A DNA stretch of 64,000 bases. Origin: Paenibacillus sp. MMS20-IR301 (GTDB lineage: Bacteria > Bacillota > Bacilli > Paenibacillales > Paenibacillaceae). Position numbers and translations under genes: made by a program. The notes under the pieces are model-generated. The model searched no databases and was not told where the DNA came from. It saw only the letters and a program-made list of their open reading frames with translations. The DNA is taken from contig NZ_CP135275.1 of assembly GCF_032302195.1 (NCBI RefSeq), positions 7,337,001 to 7,401,000 on the forward strand, written 5' to 3'. Within the stretch, counting starts at the first letter, position 1. Each line of letters begins with the position of its first letter. Shown piece after piece: positions 1-8,618 of the stretch.

Positions 1-1
1 G

Positions 2-2059
2 GTGGTGAAGGATGCTGAATACAAGCTGTCGTTCTATGCTAAGCCTGAGCCGGGTAAAGGTATGCCGCTGCGGATAACACTGGAGAGTGCTGACGGAAAG
101 CAGGTTTTTGCCGAGCAGGTTGTGGACGAATGGAAGGAAGGCTGGAATCAGTATACATATGCCCTGACCGCATCGGGGACAGCCGGCAATGCACGGATTC
201 TATTCTCGGCTGACCAGCCGGGGGCGATCTATCTCGATATGGTTTCATTATTCCCGCAGACCTGGAAGGACAGGGAGAATGGCCTGCGCATAGATCTTGC
301 CGAGAAGGTCGCGGCCATGAAGCCGTCATTCGTCCGTTTCCCGGGAGGCTGCTTCGTGGAAGGGAAGACGCCGGAGAATGCCTACCGCTGGAAAACAACG
401 ATAGGCCCGCTTGAGACGCGGCCGGGTCATGCGGCTTACTGGAATTACCGCTCTTCAGACGGACTGGGCTTCCATGAATATCTGCAGTGGGCCGAGGATT
501 TGCAGGCGGAGCCGCTGTACGTTGCCTATATCGGTATCTCGCATGACGGTGACCCGGTTACCAAAGCCAATACGGTGCCGCTGAATGAAATTCAGCCCTG
601 GATTCAGGATGTGCTGGATGCGATCGAATATGCGAACGGTCCGGTTACCAGCAAGTGGGGGGCAGAGCGGGCAGCTAACGGACATCCGGAGCCGTTTAAC
701 CTGAAGTATGTGGAGATCGGCAACGAGAACAACTTCCAGTTGAGCGAATATGTCCAGCGTTACGGCTTGTTCTACAAGGCCATTAAAGAGAAGTATCCCG
801 AAATGAACCTCATCGCTAATACCGCGGTGGAGGGTGAGACGATTGAAATGATTGATGAGCATTATTACGAGTCGTCGGAATGGTTCATGAGCAATGCCAA
901 CCGGTATGACACCTATGACCGCAGCGGTCCCGGCATCTATGTCGGCGAGTATGCCGTCACCAAGGGGGCGGGTGAAGGGAATCTGAATGCTGCACTTGGT
1001 GAGGCGGCCTTCATGACGGGAATGGAACGCAATTCCGATATTGTGCGGATGTCCTCCTATGCGCCGCTCTTTGTGAATACGAAGGACCGGACCTGGAACC
1101 CGGATGCGATTGTGTTCGACACCTCATCCAGCTTCGGAACACCGTCCTATCATGTTCAGCAGATGTTTGGCAGCAACAAAGGCGATGTTGTTCTGCCTGC
1201 GGTACTCTCAGCCTCCGGCAGCGGTGAAGCAGATGTGAAGGCGGCCATACAAGGAGGCATCGGGCTGGGCACCTGGTCAACCCAGGCAGAGTACAGCAAT
1301 GTGAAGGTTACCCAGGGCGATACGGTCCTCTTCGCAGATGATTTCAGCACTGATTCCGGTGCCTGGACCGTGAAGAGCGGCAGCTGGGAGCAAGCGGACG
1401 GTGTCTTCAGACAGACCAGCAGTGATACCGATATCCGGGCTGTTGCCGGAGACGCTTCCTGGAGCGATTACACCTTGTCGCTGAAAGCCAGAAAGACGGG
1501 CGGGGCGGAAGGGATGCTGATCATGTTTGGCTCGAAGGACGACGGCACCTTCTACTGGTGGAATCTTGGCGGCTGGGGCAATACACAGAGCGCAATTGAG
1601 AAGTCTGTCGGCGGTTCAAGATCTGTGATCGGGCAGACGGTTCCCATCAGTATCGCTACAGGGGAGTGGTACGATATCCGCATTGAGCTGTCAGGCGGCA
1701 ATATCCGCACCTACCTGAATAATCAGCTGATTCAGGAAGTAAATGATCAGAACTCATCCGGACCTATGTTTACGACCGCCAGCCGTGATCTGGCCACCGG
1801 CGAGATTATCGTCAAGGTGGTTAACAGCGGGGATACTGCGCACAAGACGAAGCTGGTGCTCGCAGGTCTTGAGTCCCGGAAACTGACCGGAACGGCAACG
1901 GTTCTGAAGTCGGATGATCCGAGTGATCAGAACAGCTTTACTGCACCGGACAAAGTTGCACCCGTATCCAGTGAAATCCAATGGACAGCAGGTAGTCAAG
2001 AGTATGAATTCCCGAAATACTCAGTCACAGTTCTTAGACTAAAGGAAGGGGGCGCATGA
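2..2059 (+). CDS. GH51-type alpha-L-arabinofuranosidase, 5' truncated by the window edge
   Basis: The reading frame is open at the window edge, so the true start lies upstream; 685 residues are visible. Residues 1-95 look like the end of a CBM4/9-type domain. The GH51 barrel follows, with RFPGGC near residue 112, the acid/base Glu242 in EIGNENNF and the probable nucleophile Glu316 in VGEYAV. Residues about 437-580 form a concanavalin-like (LamG/DUF1080-like) sandwich set inside the C-terminal part, where GH51 enzymes normally have only a plain beta domain. The family removes arabinose side chains from arabinoxylan or arabinan. The sugar-uptake genes start about 95 bp downstream on the same strand, which fits hemicellulose use. 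The exact substrate is inference. Confidence 0.85.
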   Translation: MVKDAEYKLSFYAKPEPGKGMPLRITLESADGKQVFAEQVVDEWKEGWNQYTYALTASGTAGNARILFSADQPGAIYLDMVSLFPQTWKDRENGLRIDLAEKVAAMKPSFVRFPGGCFVEGKTPENAYRWKTTIGPLETRPGHAAYWNYRSSDGLGFHEYLQWAEDLQAEPLYVAYIGISHDGDPVTKANTVPLNEIQPWIQDVLDAIEYANGPVTSKWGAERAANGHPEPFNLKYVEIGNENNFQLSEYVQRYGLFYKAIKEKYPEMNLIANTAVEGETIEMIDEHYYESSEWFMSNANRYDTYDRSGPGIYVGEYAVTKGAGEGNLNAALGEAAFMTGMERNSDIVRMSSYAPLFVNTKDRTWNPDAIVFDTSSSFGTPSYHVQQMFGSNKGDVVLPAVLSASGSGEADVKAAIQGGIGLGTWSTQAEYSNVKVTQGDTVLFADDFSTDSGAWTVKSGSWEQADGVFRQTSSDTDIRAVAGDASWSDYTLSLKARKTGGAEGMLIMFGSKDDGTFYWWNLGGWGNTQSAIEKSVGGSRSVIGQTVPISIATGEWYDIRIELSGGNIRTYLNNQLIQEVNDQNSSGPMFTTASRDLATGEIIVKVVNSGDTAHKTKLVLAGLESRKLTGTATVLKSDDPSDQNSFTAPDKVAPVSSEIQWTAGSQEYEFPKYSVTVLRLKEGGA

Positions 2060-2154
2060 CAGCCAAGTAGGGAAGCAGGCTCTTTTACTATAAGTAGGAA
2101 TTTACAAAACATGAAGCAGGCATTCAGGTATTTATTCAAGGGGAGGTTCTATTG

Positions 2155-3591
2155 ATGACAAGAAAGACAAGCAATCTGTTATGGTGCGTCCTGCTGGTTT
2201 TTGTATTGATTCTCTCAGCATGCAGCAGCGCTCCAGCCACATCCACAAGCAATAATGCGGCTAACAACGCAGAAGCGACAGCCGCTACAGATGCTGGAAC
2301 AACGGAAGCCGCTACGGAAACTACCGAGCCGGCAGCCGGCGAAACGGCAGCAGCAGATACCGCAGCGACCGAATTGCCGAGCAAGGACATTACAGGCGAA
2401 GTTACCGTCTGGGCGTTTAATGAACAAGTATTTGATGAGATCGGTACTGCCTTCATGGCTGAATATCCGGGCATCAAGCTTAAGACTGTAGTTATGCCGT
2501 TTGGCGATCTTCACGACAAGCTGCAGACGACGATTGCTGCCGGCAGCGGCGCACCTGATGTGGCAGAGGTTGAAATGTATCAGCTTAACCGCTATATGGC
2601 CGGCCATGTGCTGGAGAACCTGCTGGAAGAGCCTTATAATGCCGGCAAATACAAGGATCTGGTTCACCCGTTCAACTGGGAACGCTGGATGACACCGGAC
2701 AGCTCCGAGCTGCTCGGAATGCCTTGGGATATGACACCGGGAGTGTACTATTACCGTGCGGATATTTTTGAAGAGCTGGGCTTGCCTAGCGACCCGGCTG
2801 AGCTCGGGGAATATATTCAGGATGAGGAGAACTTCCTGAACCTGGTGCAAATTTTGAAAGCTAATGGCAAGTACTTCATGGAGTGGAATGATGGCCCGGC
2901 TGTGTGGGCCGGAGATGAAGTCGGCTATTTCGATAAAGATATGAACTGGACGCGCAATACAGAGAAGATGGTCAAGGTGCTCGACATTACCAAACGCGGC
3001 CAGCAGCTGGGCTGGGCACCGCATATCGGATATGCCTCGGATGAAGGAAAGCAGCTGGTACTGAAGGGTGATCTGGTCGGTGTAGTAGCCGGTTCGTTCG
3101 GTGCACGCGGTCTGCAGGAAACCTTCCCTGAGCTGGCCGGCAAGTGGAGAGCTACCCGCCTGCCAGTCGGAATCAACGTCGGCATGGGCGGTTCCAGCTT
3201 CGTCATTCCGGCACAAAGCAAGAATAAAGAAGCGGCATGGGCTTATATCCAGTGGAGCATGAGAAGTGAGAATGCCTGGAAGATCTGGACCAAGCACTCT
3301 ATTCAGCCGGGCTACAAGGATATCTCCAGTCTGGACTGGTATGCCAACACCAAGAATGAGTATTTAGGCGGCCAGGAGGAATTCAAGCTGTATGAACAGC
3401 TCAGCAACGATATTCCAATCAAGCACCTGACACCAGTCGATAATAAGGGTTGGGAAATCTTTATTGCGGCAATCGGCGATGCGCTTGCCAAGAATACCGA
3501 CTCCAAAACGGTTATTCAAAAAATCGGCGATGATGTAATGGCTCAGGCCTCCAAGGAAATCGCGGCCTTTAAGAAAGCAATGCAGGAATAA
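2155..3591 (+). CDS. ABC transporter extracellular sugar-binding lipoprotein
   Basis: A family 1 extracellular solute-binding protein of 478 residues. The signal peptide ends in the lipobox LSAC with Cys23. An Ala/Thr/Glu-rich spacer of about 60 residues follows, then the binding fold starting at ITGEVTVWAFNEQVFDEI. I chose ATG 2155 because GGGGAGG (2140-2146) sits 8 nt upstream; a TTG directly before it is the alternative. It would capture an oligosaccharide on the outer membrane face and deliver it to the permeases encoded downstream. An intra-operon hairpin follows the gene, consistent with a higher dose of binding protein than of permease. The ligand cannot be read from the sequence; an arabinose-containing oligosaccharide is suggested by the upstream GH51 gene. 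Confidence 0.9.
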   Translation: MTRKTSNLLWCVLLVFVLILSACSSAPATSTSNNAANNAEATAATDAGTTEAATETTEPAAGETAAADTAATELPSKDITGEVTVWAFNEQVFDEIGTAFMAEYPGIKLKTVVMPFGDLHDKLQTTIAAGSGAPDVAEVEMYQLNRYMAGHVLENLLEEPYNAGKYKDLVHPFNWERWMTPDSSELLGMPWDMTPGVYYYRADIFEELGLPSDPAELGEYIQDEENFLNLVQILKANGKYFMEWNDGPAVWAGDEVGYFDKDMNWTRNTEKMVKVLDITKRGQQLGWAPHIGYASDEGKQLVLKGDLVGVVAGSFGARGLQETFPELAGKWRATRLPVGINVGMGGSSFVIPAQSKNKEAAWAYIQWSMRSENAWKIWTKHSIQPGYKDISSLDWYANTKNEYLGGQEEFKLYEQLSNDIPIKHLTPVDNKGWEIFIAAIGDALAKNTDSKTVIQKIGDDVMAQASKEIAAFKKAMQE

Positions 3592-3605
3592 CCGGAAAAT
3601 TATAA

Positions 3606-3650
3606 CAGGGGGCAGCCTGATTTTCCGGAGCTGCCCCCTTATAGAATTTT
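3606..3650 (+). terminator. Intra-operon stem-loop after the binding-protein gene
   Basis: The arms AGGGGGCAG (3607-3615) and CTGCCCCCT (3631-3639) are perfectly complementary. They are followed by an A/T-rich tail with short T runs but no clean U tract. It probably acts as a partial terminator or as 3' mRNA protection, since the same-strand genes continue. Confidence 0.6.
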
Positions 3651-3719
3651 TATGTTTTTGTAGGTTTGGTTTATGGGGCCCCCGCAAAGTACCTGAGTAA
3701 TCATCGAAGCTAAGGCTCC

Positions 3720-3770
3720 ACTTTGTGGGGATTCTTTGTGGGGAAAGATTTTGTGGGGATTATTTGTGAC
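3720..3770 (+). repeat. Short tandem repeat of TTTGTGGGGA
   Basis: Three copies of TTTGTGGGGA at 13-15 nt spacing, then a partial fourth (TTTGTGAC), lie directly before the ribosome-binding site of the 998-residue binding protein. The function is unknown. Confidence 0.6.
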
Positions 3771-3786
3771 GGGAGGAGATTAGCGA

Positions 3787-6783
3787 GTGTTGCGCATACT
3801 GCGAAAATATAAAGTGAGTCTGTTGGTTCTGGTCCTGTTAGCGGTCTCCCTCGTGCTCTGGAATCAATCCAGGGGATTTGACAATGCGGCCATGGCGGGC
3901 ATCCCTGTCTACGCCGATGTGGATGAGAGCTCTGTTCTGGAAAGTGACAGTGTGAGCTCGAAGCTGGAGCCATCCTATTCAAGCTACTATACAGAGCAGG
4001 AAAAGAATGGAGCAGCAGACGCTGCGGAATTCGCACTGGTGCTTCCGGCAGCCGGTTACTCCGCGGTGAGCAGCGGGGGAACAGAGCTGCTGGCTGAGCT
4101 TGGAGGTAAAGCCGGGCAAGTGCTGGCAATGAATACAGAGGACAGCTGGGCAGAGTATACCTTTTCTGTACCGGCTGACGGCTTCTATCAGATGGGGATG
4201 GAATACTACAGCCTTCCCGGTAAACGCTCTTCGATTATCCGCAGCCTGAAGGTGGACGGGAAGTATCTGTTCTCCCAGGTGAAGAAGATGGAATTCCAGC
4301 GGATGTGGCAGGAGAGTGCAGAGCCATGGAAGGATAACCAGGGAAATGAATTCAATCCGAAGCGTGAAGAGGTAAGCGGCTGGCAATACCGCGAATTCCG
4401 TGATGCTGAAGCCCGCACTGCTGATCCTTTCCGTTTCTACCTGACCAAGGGAGAGCATACGCTGCGGCTGGAAGCGATCCGCGAGCCGGCTGCGCTGAGC
4501 GAGCTGCGGATTGTCTCACCGCAAACGCTGCCTTCCTATGCAGAAGTGAAGCAGGAATATGCAGCGAAGGGCTATCAGCCTGTGCAGAATCAGACTGTTA
4601 AGATTCAGGCGGAGACCGCATCCCTGCGCTCTGACCCGACACTCAAGCGGATTGAGGACCGCGAGCCGCTGACCGAGCCTTTTGACAAGGATGCCATTGT
4701 GCTGAACAGCTTCGGCGGTGTCGGCTGGCGGACCGGCGGGCAATGGGCGGAGTGGAGCTTCGATGTTCCGGAATCCGGGCTCTACAATATCGGCATCCGT
4801 TACGGGCAATGGTTCCTGAACGGTATTCCGGTGGAGCGGCGGATTATGATTGACGGCAAGGTGCCGTTCCAGGAAATGAACGCCCTGAAGTTTCCATATA
4901 AAGCGGAATGGCAGGTAAACAGGCTCGGCAACGAGGATGGCGCCTACCTCTTCTATCTGGAGCAGGGCAAGCACACGCTGCGCATGGAGGTTCAGGTGTC
5001 GGGTGTAGGCCCGATGATTGAAGCTGTTCTGAATACGACGCACAAGATGTCGCTCCTGTCGCGGGAGATTACCCAGGTTACCGGGACGAATCCCGATCCG
5101 AACGGGGACTGGAAGCTGGAGCAGAATATTACCAATCTGGTGCCGCGTCTGCATCTGATGGCACGTACGCTTGATGATGCGGTACAGGCGATGTATTCCT
5201 TTGGCGTAGAGGAAGGCAGCTCCGAGCTGAGCACCCTGTATGAGGCGCGCGACCGGTTCCTGGAGATGGCGGAGGATACCACAAGTATTCCGTCGCGGCT
5301 GCAGCAATTCACCGATCTGCAATCCTCGCTGGGCCTTTGGGTCAATGGCTTAATGAAGCAGAGTATTGTTATGGACTACATCGAAGTGAAATCGGAAGAT
5401 CAGGCCTGGCCTAAGGATGCAGCTCCCTGGTACACAAGAGCAGGAACGATGAGCTATGACTTCCTCAGCTCCTTCACCAAGGATTACAGCGGTATCGGCA
5501 ACACCTATAAGGATGGCAAGGTGCTGGATGTCTGGGTCTCACGCGGACGCGACTGGGCCGAGATCATCAAACAAATGATTGATGAGGACTTTACACCAAA
5601 CACGGGCATCAAGGTGAATGTCAACGTCATTCCGACGGTTGCCGCCGATCAGAAGCAGATCCTGCTGCTGGCCAGCACAGCCGGGCTCGCACCCGATGTA
5701 GCACTGGGGGTCGAGGGTGAGGTTCCCATTGACTTTGCTGTACGGAATTCACTCGTTAATCTGAATGAATTCGCGGATTACAAGGAAGTGGCCAGCCGCT
5801 TCAGAGCGGGCGCACTCATTCCTTATAAATATGATAACGGCGATTTCGCCCTGCCGGAGAATCAGAATTTCAGCATGCTCTTTTACCGGAAGGATATTAT
5901 GGAGCAGCTTGGCATCCGGGAGGAGGACATTCCGGATACGTGGCAGGAGGTTATGGACCTGATTCCGCTCCTGCAGCAGAACGGTATGGATTTCTACTAC
6001 CCGCATGCTCCCAATAATACCAGCCTTGCGATCAATGAGTTTGCTCCGTTCCTGTTCCAGTTCGGCGGGGATTTCTATAAGAATAACGGAACGCAGTCCG
6101 GCCTGGATTCACCGGAGGCGCTGGCTGCGATGAAAATGTGGACCGGTCTCTTTACGAATTACAAGCTGCAGAAGCAGGCGGATTTCTATAACCGCTTCCG
6201 CTCCGGCGAAATGCCGATCGGGGTAGCGGACTACTCCACCTACATTCTGCTGTCTACAGCCGCTCCCGAGCTTACGGGCTGGTGGGGCATGAAGCCGATG
6301 CCGGGCATCGTACAGGAGGACGGCCGGGTTAACCGTTCCACCGGCGGGCTGGCCCAGACCGGAATGATCTTCAAGGACTCCGAGATGAAAGAAGAATCCT
6401 GGGAATTCCTGAAATGGTGGACCAGTGCGGATGCGCAGGAGAGCTTTGGTTCTGAGCTGGAATCACTGCTGGGGGTTGAAGCGCGCTGGAATACCGCAAA
6501 TATTGAAGCGCTGAAGCGGCTTCCATGGCAGCAGGCTGATATTGACGCCATTCTGGAGCAATGGGACTGGTTCAAGGAGCGCGAGGTAGTGCTTGGAGGA
6601 TATTATACAACCCGCTATATCGCTAACATCTGGAATGAGATTGTGCTGAACGGTAAATTCCCGCGGGAGGCGATGGAGCAGGGTGTGCGTGAAATTAATA
6701 AAGAGCTTAATAAGAAACGCGAAGAATTCGGGCTTGAGCAGGCTGGAGCTTCAACTGATTCAGTGGAAGGAGGTCAGAAATGA
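3787..6783 (+). CDS. Very large extracellular solute-binding protein with two N-terminal carbohydrate-binding-like domains
   Basis: A 998-residue protein starting at GTG 3787, with GGGAGGAG just upstream. Residues about 8-25 form one hydrophobic segment without a lipobox Cys, so it is membrane-anchored or cleaved by ordinary signal peptidase. Two related beta-rich domains follow, at about 110-240 (WAEYTFSVPADGFYQMGMEY) and 275-420 (WAEWSFDVPESGLYNIGIRY). They look like CBM6/35-type carbohydrate-binding modules. A helical linker leads to a family 1 binding-protein fold from about residue 590. Usual binding proteins are 400-550 residues. The stop overlaps the permease start (ATGA), so the genes are translationally coupled. 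It probably presents polymer-bound oligosaccharide to the permeases; that role is inference. Confidence 0.85.
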   Translation: MLRILRKYKVSLLVLVLLAVSLVLWNQSRGFDNAAMAGIPVYADVDESSVLESDSVSSKLEPSYSSYYTEQEKNGAADAAEFALVLPAAGYSAVSSGGTELLAELGGKAGQVLAMNTEDSWAEYTFSVPADGFYQMGMEYYSLPGKRSSIIRSLKVDGKYLFSQVKKMEFQRMWQESAEPWKDNQGNEFNPKREEVSGWQYREFRDAEARTADPFRFYLTKGEHTLRLEAIREPAALSELRIVSPQTLPSYAEVKQEYAAKGYQPVQNQTVKIQAETASLRSDPTLKRIEDREPLTEPFDKDAIVLNSFGGVGWRTGGQWAEWSFDVPESGLYNIGIRYGQWFLNGIPVERRIMIDGKVPFQEMNALKFPYKAEWQVNRLGNEDGAYLFYLEQGKHTLRMEVQVSGVGPMIEAVLNTTHKMSLLSREITQVTGTNPDPNGDWKLEQNITNLVPRLHLMARTLDDAVQAMYSFGVEEGSSELSTLYEARDRFLEMAEDTTSIPSRLQQFTDLQSSLGLWVNGLMKQSIVMDYIEVKSEDQAWPKDAAPWYTRAGTMSYDFLSSFTKDYSGIGNTYKDGKVLDVWVSRGRDWAEIIKQMIDEDFTPNTGIKVNVNVIPTVAADQKQILLLASTAGLAPDVALGVEGEVPIDFAVRNSLVNLNEFADYKEVASRFRAGALIPYKYDNGDFALPENQNFSMLFYRKDIMEQLGIREEDIPDTWQEVMDLIPLLQQNGMDFYYPHAPNNTSLAINEFAPFLFQFGGDFYKNNGTQSGLDSPEALAAMKMWTGLFTNYKLQKQADFYNRFRSGEMPIGVADYSTYILLSTAAPELTGWWGMKPMPGIVQEDGRVNRSTGGLAQTGMIFKDSEMKEESWEFLKWWTSADAQESFGSELESLLGVEARWNTANIEALKRLPWQQADIDAILEQWDWFKEREVVLGGYYTTRYIANIWNEIVLNGKFPREAMEQGVREINKELNKKREEFGLEQAGASTDSVEGGQK

Positions 6784-7745
6784 GCAGTGAGATCATTACA
6801 CCGGCAGAGGCCGGAGGCGCAGCGGTGATGAAGTCCGGAGCACCCGGCAAATGGGCGCAGCTGTGGATGGATATCAAGAAAAATAAGGTTTCCTATTATT
6901 TCCTGGCCCCGTTCCTGCTGCTGTTCTTCATCTTTACCATCGTGCCGATTATTATGTCTGTTGTACTCAGTTTCTCTTACTACAACATTATTGAGACGCC
7001 GAGATTCATCGGGTTCTCCAACTATAAGCTGCTGTTTGTGGATGATGATATCTTCCTCAAGGCCGTCGGGATTACGCTTAAATTCGCCTTTATTACAGGC
7101 CCGATCGGTTATATTCTGGCCTTCCTGCTGGCTTGGCTGATCAGCCAGATTCCGCAGAAATACCGGTTCTTCTACACCTTGTGCTTCTATCTGCCTTCTA
7201 TTACCAGCGCGGTGGCAATGTCGGTCGTCTGGCTGTATTTCTTCGCAGGCGACCGCAAGGGACTGCTCAACCATTATCTGATTCAGCTCGGGATTCTCAA
7301 TGAGCCGTATCTGTTCCTGCAGAATGTCGATTCAATCGTCCCGGTCATTATTATTGTGTCGCTGTGGATGAGCATGGGCGTAGGGTTCCTGGCCTTTCTG
7401 GCCGGACTGCAGAATGTGCCGACAGATTTGTATGAGGCCGGCTCAATTGACGGAGTGAAGTACCGCTGGCAGCAGCTGTGGTTCATTACCGTTCCGTCAG
7501 TGAAGCCGCAGCTGCTGTTCGGTGCGGTGATGCAGGTCGTCAGCTCGCTGACTGTATTCGATGTCAGCATGCGGCTCGTCGGATTTCCGAGCCCGCTGTA
7601 CGCGGGCCATACGATCATGGCGCATTTGTTTGACTATGCATTTACCCGGTTCGAAATGGGTTATGCTTCGGCGATTGCCGTACTGCTGTTCTTTCTGATG
7701 TTTGGGATGAACCGGCTCATCTTCAGAGTGCTGGGGAGGGATTAG
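6780..7745 (+). CDS. Sugar ABC transporter permease, MalF/UgpA-like
   Basis: A 321-residue inner-membrane permease with about six membrane segments. The first is at residues 39-60 (VSYYFLAPFLLLFFIFTIVP), the usual N-terminus of CUT1-family MalF-type subunits. The EAA loop that docks the ATPase reads YEAGSIDGVKYRWQQLWFIT. It overlaps the preceding binding protein by 4 nt and is followed after 1 nt by its partner permease. No ATP-binding subunit is encoded nearby, so it probably uses a shared MsmX-type ATPase, as many CUT1 systems in Bacillales do. Confidence 0.93.
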   Translation: MSSEIITPAEAGGAAVMKSGAPGKWAQLWMDIKKNKVSYYFLAPFLLLFFIFTIVPIIMSVVLSFSYYNIIETPRFIGFSNYKLLFVDDDIFLKAVGITLKFAFITGPIGYILAFLLAWLISQIPQKYRFFYTLCFYLPSITSAVAMSVVWLYFFAGDRKGLLNHYLIQLGILNEPYLFLQNVDSIVPVIIIVSLWMSMGVGFLAFLAGLQNVPTDLYEAGSIDGVKYRWQQLWFITVPSVKPQLLFGAVMQVVSSLTVFDVSMRLVGFPSPLYAGHTIMAHLFDYAFTRFEMGYASAIAVLLFFLMFGMNRLIFRVLGRD

Positions 7746-7746
7746 G

Positions 7747-8607
7747 ATGCACAAATTTAAATTACGGCGCCTTGATTACGGCGGTATCTTCCTGTATTTG
7801 TTCCTGACTTTATTCGGGCTGCTGATGCTGCTGCCGCTTATTTATATGGCAGTAACCGCTGTTAAGCCGACAAGTGAGCTGTTCATGTTCCCGCCGCGGT
7901 TCTTCGTCGTCAATCCGACGCTGATGAACTTCCGCGACCTGCTGCTGATTACCGGAACCTCGGCGGTGCCGTTCTCCCGGTTTATCTTCAACAGCATTAT
8001 TGTTACGAGTGCTATTGTGGTGGGCGGGGTTGTCATATCGGCCATGGCGGCTTATCCGCTGGCTAAGCATAATATGCCGTTCAAGAGCTTTATCTTCAAT
8101 ATGATTGTTGCCGCATTAATGTTCTCCCCGCTGGTCCTGCAGATTCCGCAATATTTGCTGATCAGCCGCAGCGGACTGATGAACACGTACTGGGCAATGA
8201 TTCTGCCTTACCTGGCTGCGCCGATGGGGATGTTCCTGATGACGCAGTTCCTGCGCCAGCTGCCGGACGCGCTGCTTGAAGCCGCCCGGATCGACGGCGC
8301 TTCCGAATGGAAGGTGTTCTGGGTGCTGGTCATGCCGATGCTGAAACCGGCCATCTCAACCTTTGCCCTGTTCAGCTTCATCTCTGCCTGGAATGATCCG
8401 TACCCGTCTATGGTCTATACGACAGTCCAGGAAATGAAGACATTGCCGCTTGCTATCCAGACGATCAGCGGCGGGGCGGGCGTTGTAGCCAGAGTAGGGA
8501 CCCTGGCGGCAGCGAGCTTCCTGATGATTATCCCGACTATCCTGGTCTTTATCATTACACAGCGGATGGTGCTCCAGACAATGGCCCATTCCGGGCTGAA
8601 GGAATAG
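7747..8607 (+). CDS. Sugar ABC transporter permease, MalG/UgpE-like
   Basis: A 286-residue partner of the preceding permease with six predicted membrane segments. The EAA loop LEAARIDGASEWKVFWVLVM is a clean match to the CUT1 consensus. It starts 1 nt after the stop of the MalF-like gene, so the two are cotranscribed and probably form a heterodimer. No oddities are seen. It is the third of four sugar-transport genes in the front half of the operon. Confidence 0.94.
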   Translation: MHKFKLRRLDYGGIFLYLFLTLFGLLMLLPLIYMAVTAVKPTSELFMFPPRFFVVNPTLMNFRDLLLITGTSAVPFSRFIFNSIIVTSAIVVGGVVISAMAAYPLAKHNMPFKSFIFNMIVAALMFSPLVLQIPQYLLISRSGLMNTYWAMILPYLAAPMGMFLMTQFLRQLPDALLEAARIDGASEWKVFWVLVMPMLKPAISTFALFSFISAWNDPYPSMVYTTVQEMKTLPLAIQTISGGAGVVARVGTLAAASFLMIIPTILVFIITQRMVLQTMAHSGLKE

Positions 8608-8618
8608 GGGGCGACTAG

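Noticed and set aside
2215..3297. A 360-codon - strand frame opposite the sugar-binding lipoprotein
   Set aside because: No motif or start signal; the + strand protein is a clear family member.
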